Assembly (NCBI GenBank): GCA_028694105.1
Contig: JAQUUC010000035.1
Coordinates: 1-39,898 of the forward strand
Origin: Hespellia sp.
Lineage (GTDB): Bacteria > Bacillota > Clostridia > Lachnospirales > Lachnospiraceae
Direction: 5' to 3'
DNA length: 39,898 nucleotides
In this document: one piece after another, positions 1 to 8,079 of the stretch
Position numbering within the stretch: the stretch's first letter is position 1
Layout: the number at the start of each line of letters is the position of its first letter
Translations under genes and position numbers: made by a program
The notes under the pieces: generated by a model
What the model was told of the DNA's origin: nothing
The model's database searches: none
The model's input: the letters and a program-made list of their open reading frames with translations, nothing else

Positions 1-348
1 ATCATCTTCCCAGCCAACATCGAATACCAGCTTGCACCCATCTTCTTTCAGTCTGCGATAAGTATCCATAACCGGCATATCTTGTCCTGTATATAAATTG
101 TCATATGATACACCATAACGTCTAAGCTGACCTTCCACAAACTGGGAGAAATAGTCTTGACCCAAAAATGTTATAATATGGCTTTCTACACCCAGACGTG
201 ATAAATTAACCAGGCTTGCCGGCATACCGCCGCCAAGAAGAAGCTGTAAGCCTTCTGAAAATATTTCCTCACCTTCCCCCGGCAGTCTTGGCACTCCAGA
301 ATATAGAATATCACAGTTTGCAAATCCAGCACCAACAACAAAACTCAT
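1..348 (-). CDS. PfkB/ribokinase-family sugar kinase, 3' part cut off by window edge
   Basis: The reading frame is open from an ATG at 348 to the window edge (116 codons), so only the N-terminal third is present. The start MSFVVGAGFANCDI, followed by LPGEGEEIFSEG and then LLGGGMPASLVNLSRLGV, is typical of the N-terminal sugar-binding half of PfkB/ribokinase-type kinases, including the Gly-rich segment and the conserved Asn. An AGGAGG site lies just upstream of 348. It is the last visible gene of the PTS/chitosanase operon, 15 nt after EIIA. In this context it could phosphorylate the free hexosamine left after a GH4 enzyme splits a phosphorylated disaccharide, but that substrate is inferred. 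The ATP-binding end and catalytic Asp lie outside the window. Confidence 0.85.
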   Translation of the reverse strand, partial: MSFVVGAGFANCDILYSGVPRLPGEGEEIFSEGLQLLLGGGMPASLVNLSRLGVESHIITFLGQDYFSQFVEGQLRRYGVSYDNLYTGQDMPVMDTYRRLKEDGCKLVFDVGWEDD

Positions 349-363
349 AACAATTTTATCCTC

Positions 364-705
364 CTATTGTTCTGATTCATGATAGTCCTCTGCCATTTTC
401 TGGTAAAGTTCTGCTAACTCCTGTACAAAAAGTTTTGTTGTTTCTGCGGATGCCATCTGATCCTCCACATGGGTCAGAAACAGCGTCATACAGACTTTAT
501 CTCCACTGCATTCTTTGCTTATCAACGTTCCATGTATATTATGTCCTTCTAAGAAGTAGGTATCTCCATCTGTAATGTGTACCACCATCTGCTCAAAATC
601 ATTATTTTTTGCGGCTTCTAATGCTTCCATATAACAGGATTTTGCCTGACCTGCTGCTGTAATCATCTGAAATCCAATTGTTTCCATATCAAGTTCCTGT
701 TCCAT
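364..705 (-). CDS. PTS lactose/cellobiose-family EIIA component
   Basis: A 113-residue all-helical EIIA of the lactose/cellobiose (Lac) PTS family. It accepts phosphate from HPr and passes it to EIIB. The phosphorylation site is the His in LFLTHVEDQM (His79), followed three residues later by Asp82, the position of the metal-binding Asp of the trimer core in this family. The length matches known members (about 100-120 residues). It sits 3 nt after EIIB and 15 nt before the sugar kinase, so the genes are almost certainly co-transcribed. The family handles beta-linked disaccharides such as cellobiose, chitobiose and lactose; specificity lies in EIIC. The neighbouring chitosanase points to glucosamine disaccharides (inference). 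Confidence 0.93.
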   Translation of the reverse strand: MEQELDMETIGFQMITAAGQAKSCYMEALEAAKNNDFEQMVVHITDGDTYFLEGHNIHGTLISKECSGDKVCMTLFLTHVEDQMASAETTKLFVQELAELYQKMAEDYHESEQ

Positions 706-708
706 CGC

Positions 709-1011
709 TTATTCTCCCATCAACTCTTTTGCTTTCATCATAACCTTGTTCCCCCGCATCATACCATAGTCGACTGGTTCAATCGCTGCAACGGGCTTAT
801 CTGGAAATATTGCCTGCACTTTTTTCAATTGATATTTCACCTGTGGTCCAAGCAGCACCACATCTGCATCCTTTCCCTTATCACCAATCTGGGCTATTGG
901 ACATGCTAATATATCGCAAAGATAGGTTTCCTTATCTGCTGCTGCCTTCATCCGCTGCACAAGCATACTTGTTGACATTCCATCACTACAGCAAAGTACT
1001 ATTTTCTTCAT
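709..1011 (-). CDS. PTS lactose/cellobiose-family EIIB component
   Basis: An EIIB of about 100 residues. The N-terminal phosphocysteine loop is visible in MKKIVLCCSDGMSTSMLV, where the Cys after IVLC begins the CS-x-GMSTS P-loop typical of cellobiose EIIB. I place the start at the ATG at 1011 rather than the upstream ATG at 1038, because GAGGTG lies at proper distance before it and the beta strand leading into the P-loop begins there. The gene is 16 nt downstream of the chitosanase stop and 3 nt upstream of EIIA. It transfers phosphate from EIIA to the sugar during uptake through EIIC. Confidence 0.93.
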   Translation of the reverse strand: MKKIVLCCSDGMSTSMLVQRMKAAADKETYLCDILACPIAQIGDKGKDADVVLLGPQVKYQLKKVQAIFPDKPVAAIEPVDYGMMRGNKVMMKAKELMGE

Positions 1012-1027
1012 GGTAAACACCTCTTTC

Positions 1028-1849
1028 TTATTGCTCAATACAGAATTCTTCTCCGTACATGGTCCATTTCAATGGTGGATTCAGATCAAAATTCTTCTCA
1101 TCTAAGAATTTCTCCTGTGCATCCGCTCTGTCTACATCCTCATGTGCTTCTTCCATACGCATTACTGCTCTTCTCGCCTCAAGAAATGCTTTCAGATAAG
1201 TGGTCTCATCTCCACCCTCTGCCGGTGTATCTGCCTGTTCCATCGCACTCGCACGGATTCCCGGAAAAGACTGTTCTCCCGGCACAGAGCCATCTCCCGG
1301 TCCATGCATGACAATTGCATCATAGTAGATGAACTGTCCTAACACCGATAATCCATCTTCCTTTGCACATGTTACCGCAGGATTGAAATACACTTCATCA
1401 CGCAGTTGATTCTGTGCCTCCTGAAAAGCGGTGTCCTCTGCCGCACTCTTCCAGTCCTCCATGAATGCATCCCCCAGTCCTTCATGTGAATCTGTTCCAT
1501 TGACCTTCTTCAGTGCTTCCAGATATTTTTCCAGTACATTGCCCGGCTTATCCTTGACATAATTTTCAACCAGCTGGAGCATGTCCCCTGTTCCGGAACA
1601 GAAACCTATAATCCCCGCCGTATATCCTCGACCATCTCCAATATCTTCAATATATGCATACTGTGCCTTCCAGTTCAGAGAAGAATTCTCTGAACTAGAC
1701 ACTAACTGCATTGCGATTTCTTTCTTATCCTCATCCGCCAGTGAATATGACTCCTTATTCTTTTGCCCCATCCTCACGGTACAAATGAAAACTGCAATCA
1801 CCACGATCAGAATTACAACTATCCATATTTTTTTCTGCTTTCCCATCAT
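1028..1849 (-). CDS. csn: GH46 endo-chitosanase, membrane-anchored or secreted
   Basis: A 273-residue GH46 chitosanase, which cleaves beta-1,4 links between glucosamine units. One hydrophobic segment (about residues 8-25) follows a Lys-rich start and serves as signal peptide or signal anchor; no lipobox or LPXTG is seen. The catalytic region holds SSSENSSLNW and EDIGDGRGYTAGIIGF. Glu54 and Asp72 are 18 residues apart, the same spacing as catalytic Glu22 and Asp40 of the Streptomyces N174 enzyme. Other family stretches (YYDAIVMHGPGDG, GGDETTYL, DLNPPLKW) are intact, so the enzyme looks active. The start overlaps the GH4 stop (ATGA-type coupling) and either of two tandem Met codons could be used. 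Placement inside a PTS operon links extracellular chitosan cutting directly to disaccharide uptake. Confidence 0.95.
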   Translation of the reverse strand: MMGKQKKIWIVVILIVVIAVFICTVRMGQKNKESYSLADEDKKEIAMQLVSSSENSSLNWKAQYAYIEDIGDGRGYTAGIIGFCSGTGDMLQLVENYVKDKPGNVLEKYLEALKKVNGTDSHEGLGDAFMEDWKSAAEDTAFQEAQNQLRDEVYFNPAVTCAKEDGLSVLGQFIYYDAIVMHGPGDGSVPGEQSFPGIRASAMEQADTPAEGGDETTYLKAFLEARRAVMRMEEAHEDVDRADAQEKFLDEKNFDLNPPLKWTMYGEEFCIEQ

Positions 1850-3174
1850 TTACCTCTCCTAAAAAAATTTGGAAGATACTGTTTATGTGCTTCTAACAAT
1901 TCATCCATTGTCTGTTTTGCAACATCTCCGCTCAATATTAACGGATTCAGTGTGAACGCCTGTAACAATGTTCCTCTATCTCCTGTTACTGCCGCTTCAA
2001 TCGTCAGCTGCTCCATGCTCTTCATTAATTGAAGAATTCCGCGTTCCTGTGGTTTAAATGAACCAAACTGGAATGGGATTGGACCATTTGAAGTCATAGT
2101 ACAGGTCACTTCCACTACACTGTCATATGGCAGGTCTGTGATTGTACCATGATTAACCGTGCTGACTGTCATGATTTTCTTATCATCATTATAGATGGAA
2201 CGAATTACCTCGCAGGCTGCATCACTGTATCTTGCCCCACCACGCTCCGCTAACTGCTTTGGCTTATAATCCAGCTTCGGGTCTTTATAGAGTTCAAACA
2301 ATTCCTGTTCTATCCTTTTAACTGCCTCTGCCCTTGTTCCATGTTCTTTAAACTCTCGAAATTCCTGCTCTAGCATCCGGTCTGTACGATAGTAATAGAT
2401 ATGGTACGGACATGGAATCATATGCAGATTCTTAACCTGCTCATAGATTAATTCATTATCCTGAATATTCGCAACAATAGAGGTGTTCTTCGTATCTCTA
2501 TACATAGTATCAATCAATTCTTCTGTCCGGTCAATGCCATTTTTATCGACTATCGTATGCCAGTGCATATGATTGATGCCTGCAAACTGGAAAAACAAGT
2601 TTTCCGGCTCCTCTCCTAAAAGTTTCGACTCTTCCGCAATTGCATTGACTGGAATATTACATAATCCTACGATTCTGTTCCATTTGCCATAACGCATCAC
2701 AGCTTCTGTAATAATTCCGGATGGATTTGTGAAGTTCACCAGCCATGCATTCGGACATAGCTGCTTCATATCCTCTACAATATCAAGAATCACAGGGATG
2801 GTGCGCAGTGCCTTAAAAATCCCTCCTGCGCCATTCGTTTCCTGACCAATCATTCCATGACTTAATGGAATCCGCTCATCCTTGATTCTTGCTGCCAGCT
2901 GTCCAACACGCAGCTGTGTGATGACAAAATCTGCATTCGCCAAAGCGGTTTTTCGATCCAGTGTCAGATGGACCTCACAATTAAGACCTGCTGCCTTTAT
3001 CATTCTTCCTGCCATTGCTCCAACAATGTCAAGCTTGCTCTTACCTTCTTCTACATCCACCAGCCACAGCTCTGTGACCGGAAGCTCCTTATATCGTTTG
3101 ATAAATCCTTCTACAAGTTCGGGGGTATAACTGGAGCCTCCACCGATTGCAACTATTTTCAATTTTGTTTTCAA
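1846..3174 (-). CDS. GH4 NAD/metal-dependent 6-phospho-beta-glycosidase
   Basis: A 442-residue GH4 enzyme (LicH/CelF/ChbF type) that hydrolyses intracellular 6-phosphorylated disaccharides by an NAD+- and metal-dependent redox mechanism. The Rossmann start IVAIGGGSSYTPELVEG is visible. The metal-binding Cys and His lie in GLCNIPVN (Cys172) and GINHMHWH (His202). It overlaps EIIC by 4 nt upstream and the chitosanase by 4 nt downstream, so translation is coupled. In E. coli the GH4 enzyme ChbF needs a deacetylated phospho-chitobiose. No ChbG-like deacetylase is seen in this operon, which fits a substrate that is already deacetylated, such as chitosan-derived glucosamine dimers (inference). 6-phospho-cellobiose is the main alternative. 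Confidence 0.92.
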   Translation of the reverse strand: MKTKLKIVAIGGGSSYTPELVEGFIKRYKELPVTELWLVDVEEGKSKLDIVGAMAGRMIKAAGLNCEVHLTLDRKTALANADFVITQLRVGQLAARIKDERIPLSHGMIGQETNGAGGIFKALRTIPVILDIVEDMKQLCPNAWLVNFTNPSGIITEAVMRYGKWNRIVGLCNIPVNAIAEESKLLGEEPENLFFQFAGINHMHWHTIVDKNGIDRTEELIDTMYRDTKNTSIVANIQDNELIYEQVKNLHMIPCPYHIYYYRTDRMLEQEFREFKEHGTRAEAVKRIEQELFELYKDPKLDYKPKQLAERGGARYSDAACEVIRSIYNDDKKIMTVSTVNHGTITDLPYDSVVEVTCTMTSNGPIPFQFGSFKPQERGILQLMKSMEQLTIEAAVTGDRGTLLQAFTLNPLILSGDVAKQTMDELLEAHKQYLPNFFRRGK

Positions 3175-4436
3175 TTCAATTCCTTCTTCCCAAGTTCAAG
3201 CTGTTCCTCTTCAAGTTCCTTCTTCAATGTCATTTTCTCCGCCATTTTAAAGAACGGATAGTAAATAACAACTGCAATTACAATTTCTAATGCTGACCAT
3301 ACGGCTGCTCTCCAATCCCATCCAGTTGCCATAAGCGGGCCCAGAATCGGCGGCATAGTCCAAGGTACCATTGTAACTGGCCGAGCGATCAGATTTACCG
3401 ACATCAGCAGATAGGTGCTTGCTGCTAAGATCTGTGGTACAACTACAAACGGTATCATAATGATTGGATTCATAACGATTGGAAAACCAAATATAATTGG
3501 TTCATTAATTTCAAACAACGCTCCCGGCAGAGATAGCTTTCCCAGCTCTTTATACGTCTTGCTTCTTGAGAAAAGCATTAATATAGCAAGAGTCAGTGTC
3601 GCTCCCGTTCCTCCAACATTGACAAACAGGCTGGAAAATCCACTTGCTGTAATGTATGGAAGCGCCTGATGATTAGCAAATGCCTGCGAGTTAGCTACTA
3701 CAAATTGAATAAAAATGGTATCAGCCACACCTTCAAGCGTCATATCTCCATGTATTCCGCCACACCATAGCAAGCTGACTATCAGTGTATAAATGAGAAT
3801 TCCCGGCAGGCTATTAAGCGCAAATACCAGTGGTGTGAATATATGCTGTATAAATACATTAATATCAAAGTTAAGTGGAACCCTTACCAGCCAGAATAAA
3901 ATCAGTGTCAGAAATGTTGGCACTAAGGCTACAAATGAATCACCTACTGCTGGTGGTACTCCGCCCGGCAGCTTAATAACCCAGTTTCGTTTCACACAAA
4001 AACGAGTAATCTCAACGCTGACAATAGCAGAAATTATTGCGGTAAAAAGTCCACCTGCGCCAAAGCCATCCACATTTATTACATAATCATTTGACAATTG
4101 CGTAATGATAAACGCGATTCCTGACAATACAGCACCTGATGCCGGTGCTAATTCATAACTTTTGCTTAACTCATAACCAATTCCAACTGCTGCCAAAAGT
4201 GAAATAATTCCAATGGACGCATTAACCGCTGCATCCAACATTGGCTGATATGGTGCCAGAAAATTAAGCCATGCCTCAATTGGAATATTTCCAAATATCA
4301 AAAAAATACTTCCCACAATAATAGCTGGCAATGTAACGGCCAATCCATTTCGGACAGCTACTAAATGACGTTGTGTCCCTAATTTCGTCAATGGTGGCAA
4401 AAGGTGTTCCTCCAGCCAATCCATAAATTTTTGCAT
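3171..4436 (-). CDS. PTS lactose/cellobiose-family EIIC permease
   Basis: A 421-residue multi-span membrane permease of the CelB/EIIC-Lac family that imports and phosphorylates beta-linked disaccharides. The N-terminal FMDWLEEHLLPPLTKLGTQRHL and the later GALFEINEPIIFGFPIVMNP, with the conserved Asn-Glu-Pro segment, are hallmarks of this EIIC fold. It is the first gene of the operon, with AGGAGG just before ATG 4436, and overlaps GH4 by 4 nt. Transcription probably starts in the divergent region shared with the RpiR-type regulator. The exact sugar cannot be read from the sequence; the chitosanase two genes downstream makes glucosamine oligosaccharides likely. Confidence 0.94.
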   Translation of the reverse strand: MQKFMDWLEEHLLPPLTKLGTQRHLVAVRNGLAVTLPAIIVGSIFLIFGNIPIEAWLNFLAPYQPMLDAAVNASIGIISLLAAVGIGYELSKSYELAPASGAVLSGIAFIITQLSNDYVINVDGFGAGGLFTAIISAIVSVEITRFCVKRNWVIKLPGGVPPAVGDSFVALVPTFLTLILFWLVRVPLNFDINVFIQHIFTPLVFALNSLPGILIYTLIVSLLWCGGIHGDMTLEGVADTIFIQFVVANSQAFANHQALPYITASGFSSLFVNVGGTGATLTLAILMLFSRSKTYKELGKLSLPGALFEINEPIIFGFPIVMNPIIMIPFVVVPQILAASTYLLMSVNLIARPVTMVPWTMPPILGPLMATGWDWRAAVWSALEIVIAVVIYYPFFKMAEKMTLKKELEEEQLELGKKELN

Positions 4437-4512
4437 TGTATCTTCCTCCTATACCTTCTCAAATGTTCACATCTGCCCGGCGCCTAAAAAACAAACATGC
4501 TTTACATTTGTC

Positions 4513-4541
4513 ATTGTATAGTAACAAAAACCCAAAGTAAA
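4513..4541 (-). promoter_or_regulatory. Candidate promoter of the PTS/chitosanase operon
   Basis: Read on the minus strand, TTTACT (4536-4541) is separated by 17 nt from TACAAT (4513-4518), a fair sigma-A promoter about 75 nt upstream of the EIIC start. A looser inverted repeat (TTTGT at 4507-4511, ACAAA at 4524-4528) overlaps the -10 element. Assigned by eye. Confidence 0.45.
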
Positions 4542-4590
4542 TAGGTTCTGCCCTTTATGAATTTTGTTATATTTACTTGTTATTTGTTTC

Positions 4591-4617
4591 AAATATGTCA
4601 CAACCTGTTACACATTT
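4591..4617. promoter_or_regulatory. 27-bp imperfect palindrome, candidate RpiR operator
   Basis: The arms AAATATGTCACA and TGTTACACATTT flank a 3-nt centre. Ten of the thirteen base pairs are complementary around position 4604. The element lies between the two divergent promoters, where a regulator encoded next door would be expected to bind. No other feature explains it. Confidence 0.5.
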
Positions 4618-4634
4618 GTCGCGATTAAACTTTT

Positions 4635-4664
4635 TTTCATTTTGGATTATTGATATGATATACT
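4635..4664 (+). promoter_or_regulatory. Candidate promoter of the RpiR-type regulator
   Basis: TATACT (4659-4664) is a good -10 element about 25 nt upstream of the regulator's ATG. The -35 (TTTCAT at 4635-4640, 18-nt spacing) is weak. It lies about 20 nt to the right of the palindrome, so autoregulation is possible. Confidence 0.4.
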
Positions 4665-4688
4665 AGAAAGAAAAAGAGGAGATTTGCT

Positions 4689-5447
4689 ATGCTGTTTTTA
4701 GAAGAAACTCTTGATTTACAAAGCACTGATTTATACATATACAACTATATCTGCCGCAACCTAAACTCTGTTATCTACATGCGAATTCGAGAGTTATCTC
4801 TTGCGACTAATGTTTCTACGACAACAATTCTACGTTTCTGTAAGAAATTCCACTGCAGCGGCTATAGTGAATTCAAATTTCGCCTTCAGGAATATGTTAC
4901 GCATAAAAGTCTGACCTCCCTGGAGCATTATGACGAGTCTTCGAATATTGCATTCCTGAACTATTTGCAGAAGTCTGAATTTGATGACAAACTTATGGCA
5001 GCCGCTTCACTCATTCGAAAGTCTGACCTTTTATTCTTCATCGGACTTGGTGGTTCGGGAATAGCTGCCAACTATGGCAGCTATCTATTCTCCTCCCTTG
5101 TCTCTTTTTCGTCAGCAATTACGGATCCTCTAAACACCCCCTTGTATCACTTGAATGAGTGTTTTAGAAGTCGTATCTGTCTGGTTGCCCTGTCTATTTC
5201 TGGTGAGCAGGAGGATATTATTGAATTTATTGACAATCTGAAGCAATATGATGCCTCTGTCATTTCCATCACGAATAAAGGCAATACTTCTTTAGAACGT
5301 TTTTCTGACCTCAATATCTGCTGCCATATGCCGCAGAAGACCTACTACAGCATGGATGTCTCTTCCTTGATACCAGCCATCGCGATACTTGAAATGCTGG
5401 CTCATAAGATGCATGCTCTGAAACAGCTGCCAGATTCTGATGTTTGA
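4689..5447 (+). CDS. RpiR/MurR-family transcriptional regulator with SIS domain
   Basis: 252 residues. The N-terminal helix-turn-helix region (to about residue 75) contains RELSLATNVSTTTILRFCKK. A C-terminal SIS sugar-phosphate-binding domain (about 110-240) contains FFIGLGGSGIAANYGSYLF and ALSISGEQEDIIEFI. Proteins of this family sense phosphosugars such as GlcNAc-6-P, MurNAc-6-P or glucosamine-6-P and control neighbouring catabolic genes. It is divergent from the PTS/chitosanase operon with a palindrome between them, so it most likely controls that operon, with a phosphorylated amino sugar as a plausible effector (inference). GAGGAG precedes the ATG at 4689. It converges on the ABC-2 permease gene with only 8 nt between the stop codons. 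Confidence 0.9.
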   Translation: MLFLEETLDLQSTDLYIYNYICRNLNSVIYMRIRELSLATNVSTTTILRFCKKFHCSGYSEFKFRLQEYVTHKSLTSLEHYDESSNIAFLNYLQKSEFDDKLMAAASLIRKSDLLFFIGLGGSGIAANYGSYLFSSLVSFSSAITDPLNTPLYHLNECFRSRICLVALSISGEQEDIIEFIDNLKQYDASVISITNKGNTSLERFSDLNICCHMPQKTYYSMDVSSLIPAIAILEMLAHKMHALKQLPDSDV

Positions 5448-5455
5448 TGCCATAA

Positions 5456-6259
5456 TCAAATTGGAAGGTTTTTCTTTTTAAAAACGCTGACTCCCACCAC
5501 AAAACAGAGCACTCCCGCGCCATACATCACCGCGCACATGATCCATGCCTCGCTCTCATTTGCGATCAGTCCATCCACCGAAAACAGCGTCATCGGTGTT
5601 GCATATTTTAAGTTTTCAAACTTATCTCCCACCTGAGAAATCATCTGTACCAGCAACGAATATACGACGACTGCAGAGCTAATGCCAATGGCTGTTTTTG
5701 ACTCATTCCAGATGCAGGAACACAGAAAGCACACACCGCCAAGCAGAATCCAGAGTCCGAACAGACCGGCATTGACGCGAAGAAATCCCTCCATTTCCAA
5801 TTCCTTTGGGAAGAGCAGCTCCGAGGTCATCCATATCACGCCCATCACATAGACCAGCATAACGACAAGGCTTGTAACCATGAACACAGCCTGCGTCCGC
5901 ACGATCTGTGCGCGCTTTTGCGGACCGGACAGCAAATAGACCATCGAGCCGTTATCGACATATTTTGCCACAAGACGATTTGCCAAGATGATAATGTACA
6001 CCGCAGGAAATGCTGTCAGAAGAATTCCATAGAGATATCCCGTCACGAACTCCAGCAGGGTCTGACCGACATCCGCCATACCGAACGCAGCGAACACCTC
6101 CGGCATACTCTCCGCCATGACCTTCAGGCTGTCCCCCATCTCCGGGTCGAACATACTCACGATCATCGTCGCATACATCGTCAGCACGCCCATAAAAATC
6201 ACAAGCATCACCCAGTTCGCTTTCCACTCTCTTTTATATAATGTCAGATTCATCATCAC
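5456..6259 (-). CDS. ABC-2 type transporter permease
   Basis: 267 residues with about six predicted membrane spans. The N-terminus LTLYKREWKANWVMLVIFMG is typical of ABC-2 permeases: a short cytoplasmic amphipathic start followed by span 1. A large external loop follows (about residues 38-65), then paired hydrophobic segments and a C-terminal span ending in KKKNLP. It overlaps the ATP-binding gene by 4 nt, so the two form one exporter. Such small ABC-2 systems export antimicrobial peptides, lipids or unknown substrates; nothing here fixes the cargo. Two genes of unknown function lie upstream in the same direction. Confidence 0.88.
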   Translation of the reverse strand: MMMNLTLYKREWKANWVMLVIFMGVLTMYATMIVSMFDPEMGDSLKVMAESMPEVFAAFGMADVGQTLLEFVTGYLYGILLTAFPAVYIIILANRLVAKYVDNGSMVYLLSGPQKRAQIVRTQAVFMVTSLVVMLVYVMGVIWMTSELLFPKELEMEGFLRVNAGLFGLWILLGGVCFLCSCIWNESKTAIGISSAVVVYSLLVQMISQVGDKFENLKYATPMTLFSVDGLIANESEAWIMCAVMYGAGVLCFVVGVSVFKKKNLPI

Positions 6260-7146
6260 TCGTCACCTCCATAAAAATGCAAAAAGAAGTCTTCCAGTGA
6301 CTGCGTGTGAATATCCATATCTGTCACCGTATAATTTCCGGCCTGTTTAATCGCCGCGTCCAGCTCTTTCCCGACCTTCATGACCACCGTTCTTTTGTTT
6401 GCCGCAGCGCACTCTGCCTTGTCAAATGCCTGCACATAAGCTGCTGCCATCTGCTCCTCTGCAAATGTAATCTGCAACTCTTTGCGTTTTCCGGAGCAGA
6501 GCTTTTCCATGGAATCCACAGCGACCAGCTCGCCCGCGCGGATGATTGCCGCCCGGTCGCAGGTCTTTTCGATTTCTTCAAAAATATGAGAGGACATCAG
6601 AATCGTTTTCCCGCGCTTCTTTTCACTTAAGATCAAATCCACAAAACGGTTCTGCATCAGAGGGTCCAGTCCGCTGGTCGGTTCATCCAGAATCAAAATG
6701 TCCGGGTCCTGCATAAATGCGCAGACAATTCCAATCTTCTGCTTCATTCCTTTGGACATCTTTTTTAATTTGCCCGAGGCGTCCAGTTCAAACTGCTCCA
6801 TCAGCTCCGGCGCGCGTCCAAGGTCTTTCATTCGTTTCATCTTCGCCACAAAACGAATAAATTCCATCCCATTCATGGAATCCATAAATGCGATTTCACC
6901 CGGCAGATATCCAAGTGAGCTTTGTATCTCAGCTGCATGTGCGAAGCAGTCCTTTCCAAGAATACTCACGCTTCCGCTATCCGGCTTGATGTAGCCCATA
7001 AGCTGACGGATCGTCGTTGTCTTGCCCGCGCCGTTCGGTCCTAAAAACCCCAGCACTTCCCCCTGATTCACCTGAAATGACAAATCAAAAACGCCGCGCC
7101 GCCCGCCATAGTCTTTCGTAATGTGATTAATTTCTATCGTCTTCAT
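6256..7146 (-). CDS. ABC transporter ATP-binding protein (ABC-2 exporter partner)
   Basis: 296 residues. The Walker A motif GPNGAGKT is at about 36-43, the signature is the variant SKGMKQK (about 131-137), and Walker B ILILDEPTSGLDP is at about 150-162 with catalytic Glu155. The H-loop lies in ILMSSHIFEE. The C-terminal extension after about 220 resembles the regulatory tail of drug/bacteriocin-type ABC-2 ATPases. The start has AAGGAGG upstream. It overlaps the permease downstream by 4 nt and follows the DUF6179-like gene by about 105 nt, so the four genes are probably one transcription unit. Confidence 0.93.
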   Translation of the reverse strand: MKTIEINHITKDYGGRRGVFDLSFQVNQGEVLGFLGPNGAGKTTTIRQLMGYIKPDSGSVSILGKDCFAHAAEIQSSLGYLPGEIAFMDSMNGMEFIRFVAKMKRMKDLGRAPELMEQFELDASGKLKKMSKGMKQKIGIVCAFMQDPDILILDEPTSGLDPLMQNRFVDLILSEKKRGKTILMSSHIFEEIEKTCDRAAIIRAGELVAVDSMEKLCSGKRKELQITFAEEQMAAAYVQAFDKAECAAANKRTVVMKVGKELDAAIKQAGNYTVTDMDIHTQSLEDFFLHFYGGDE

Positions 7147-7251
7147 CCAGATAGTCCTCCTTATATGTCAGTCTCCTGAGCATCTTCATCCATGTCTGAA
7201 ATTTCTGTGAAGTCATTTTATTTTTTCAAATCTTTCCTAAGTTTATCATAT

Positions 7252-8079
7252 TCATTGCTTCACGTACACCCAATGTTTCACCCGAACTGCAATGTTTCTG
7301 CTATCCTTGCTCAGATATTGATACAATTCTACATCATTTTCGAAATATCGTTCCACCAGCATCATAATCATTTGATTGACATCTGCCTCCAACTCCCCGA
7401 CCGTCTTTTCTGCTGCTATTTTTTCAATTTCCTCGTGTTCTTCACGGCTGATTTCCAACTTCGCAAATGGCTTTTGCAAAATCAGATGTCCGTACATATT
7501 TTGCAGGACGATTTCACAAATATTTTCAAAGAGCTCTTCATAATCTTCATGAAAGACTCGCAGAACATCTCTCACATAGGTTCCTTCAAACACGGCAAGA
7601 AACTTCTGTTCCAGACAGATACACTGCAGATAACGAAATACGGCGTCTACGCCGCTCATCCCCTTCAGGCTCTCAAGAATTGGATAATCGAGCGTAAGAA
7701 TGGTATCCTGCGGCATATATTTTGCATCATAGTTCACAAGAAATGCCGGAATTCCCTGCAGTATAACCTCGCTTAGACACTTCATCCCATAATCCTGAAA
7801 TTCCGGAATCATAGCATGATAGCACTCCTTTAATCGGGTCGTTTTTTCCAGAACCTTTTCATAGCCCATTTGGTAAGCCTGCGACGCCGATGCCTGATCT
7901 CCCTCCAGCATCCCGTCTTTTTGTTGTCCTTCATATTCCTGAATGCAATACATCGCGGCACCCATAAGCATCTGTGCCGTTTCGTAAGTGACAGATGAAT
8001 GCTCATAGCCTGTGTAAGATGCCGCCAGCTTTGCAACAAGTTCTACCACTTCTTCCATCCTGCTTCGTTTCATTCCCAC
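7252..8079 (-). CDS. Conserved protein of unknown function, DUF6179-like
   Basis: A 275-residue soluble protein, rich in Glu and aliphatic residues and probably all-helical. It contains SYTGYEHSSVTYETAQMLM and a C-terminal SKDSRNIAVRVKHWVYVK. I do not recognise a catalytic motif. Its layout beside a short partner and an ABC exporter in clostridia makes me think of the DUF6179 family, but I cannot confirm this without a profile search. The GTG at 8079 directly follows the upstream stop (TGAGTG) and has GGAGG at 8-nt spacing; an in-frame ATG at 8073 is the alternative. The tight junction implies translational coupling and a functional pair. Confidence 0.7.
   Translation of the reverse strand: MGMKRSRMEEVVELVAKLAASYTGYEHSSVTYETAQMLMGAAMYCIQEYEGQQKDGMLEGDQASASQAYQMGYEKVLEKTTRLKECYHAMIPEFQDYGMKCLSEVILQGIPAFLVNYDAKYMPQDTILTLDYPILESLKGMSGVDAVFRYLQCICLEQKFLAVFEGTYVRDVLRVFHEDYEELFENICEIVLQNMYGHLILQKPFAKLEISREEHEEIEKIAAEKTVGELEADVNQMIMMLVERYFENDVELYQYLSKDSRNIAVRVKHWVYVKQ

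Noticed and set aside
7192-7776. A 194-codon open frame on the plus strand, opposite the DUF6179-like gene
   Set aside because: It is antisense to a coupled, ribosome-site-bearing gene, has a low-complexity Phe/His/Ile composition and no ribosome site; a shadow frame.
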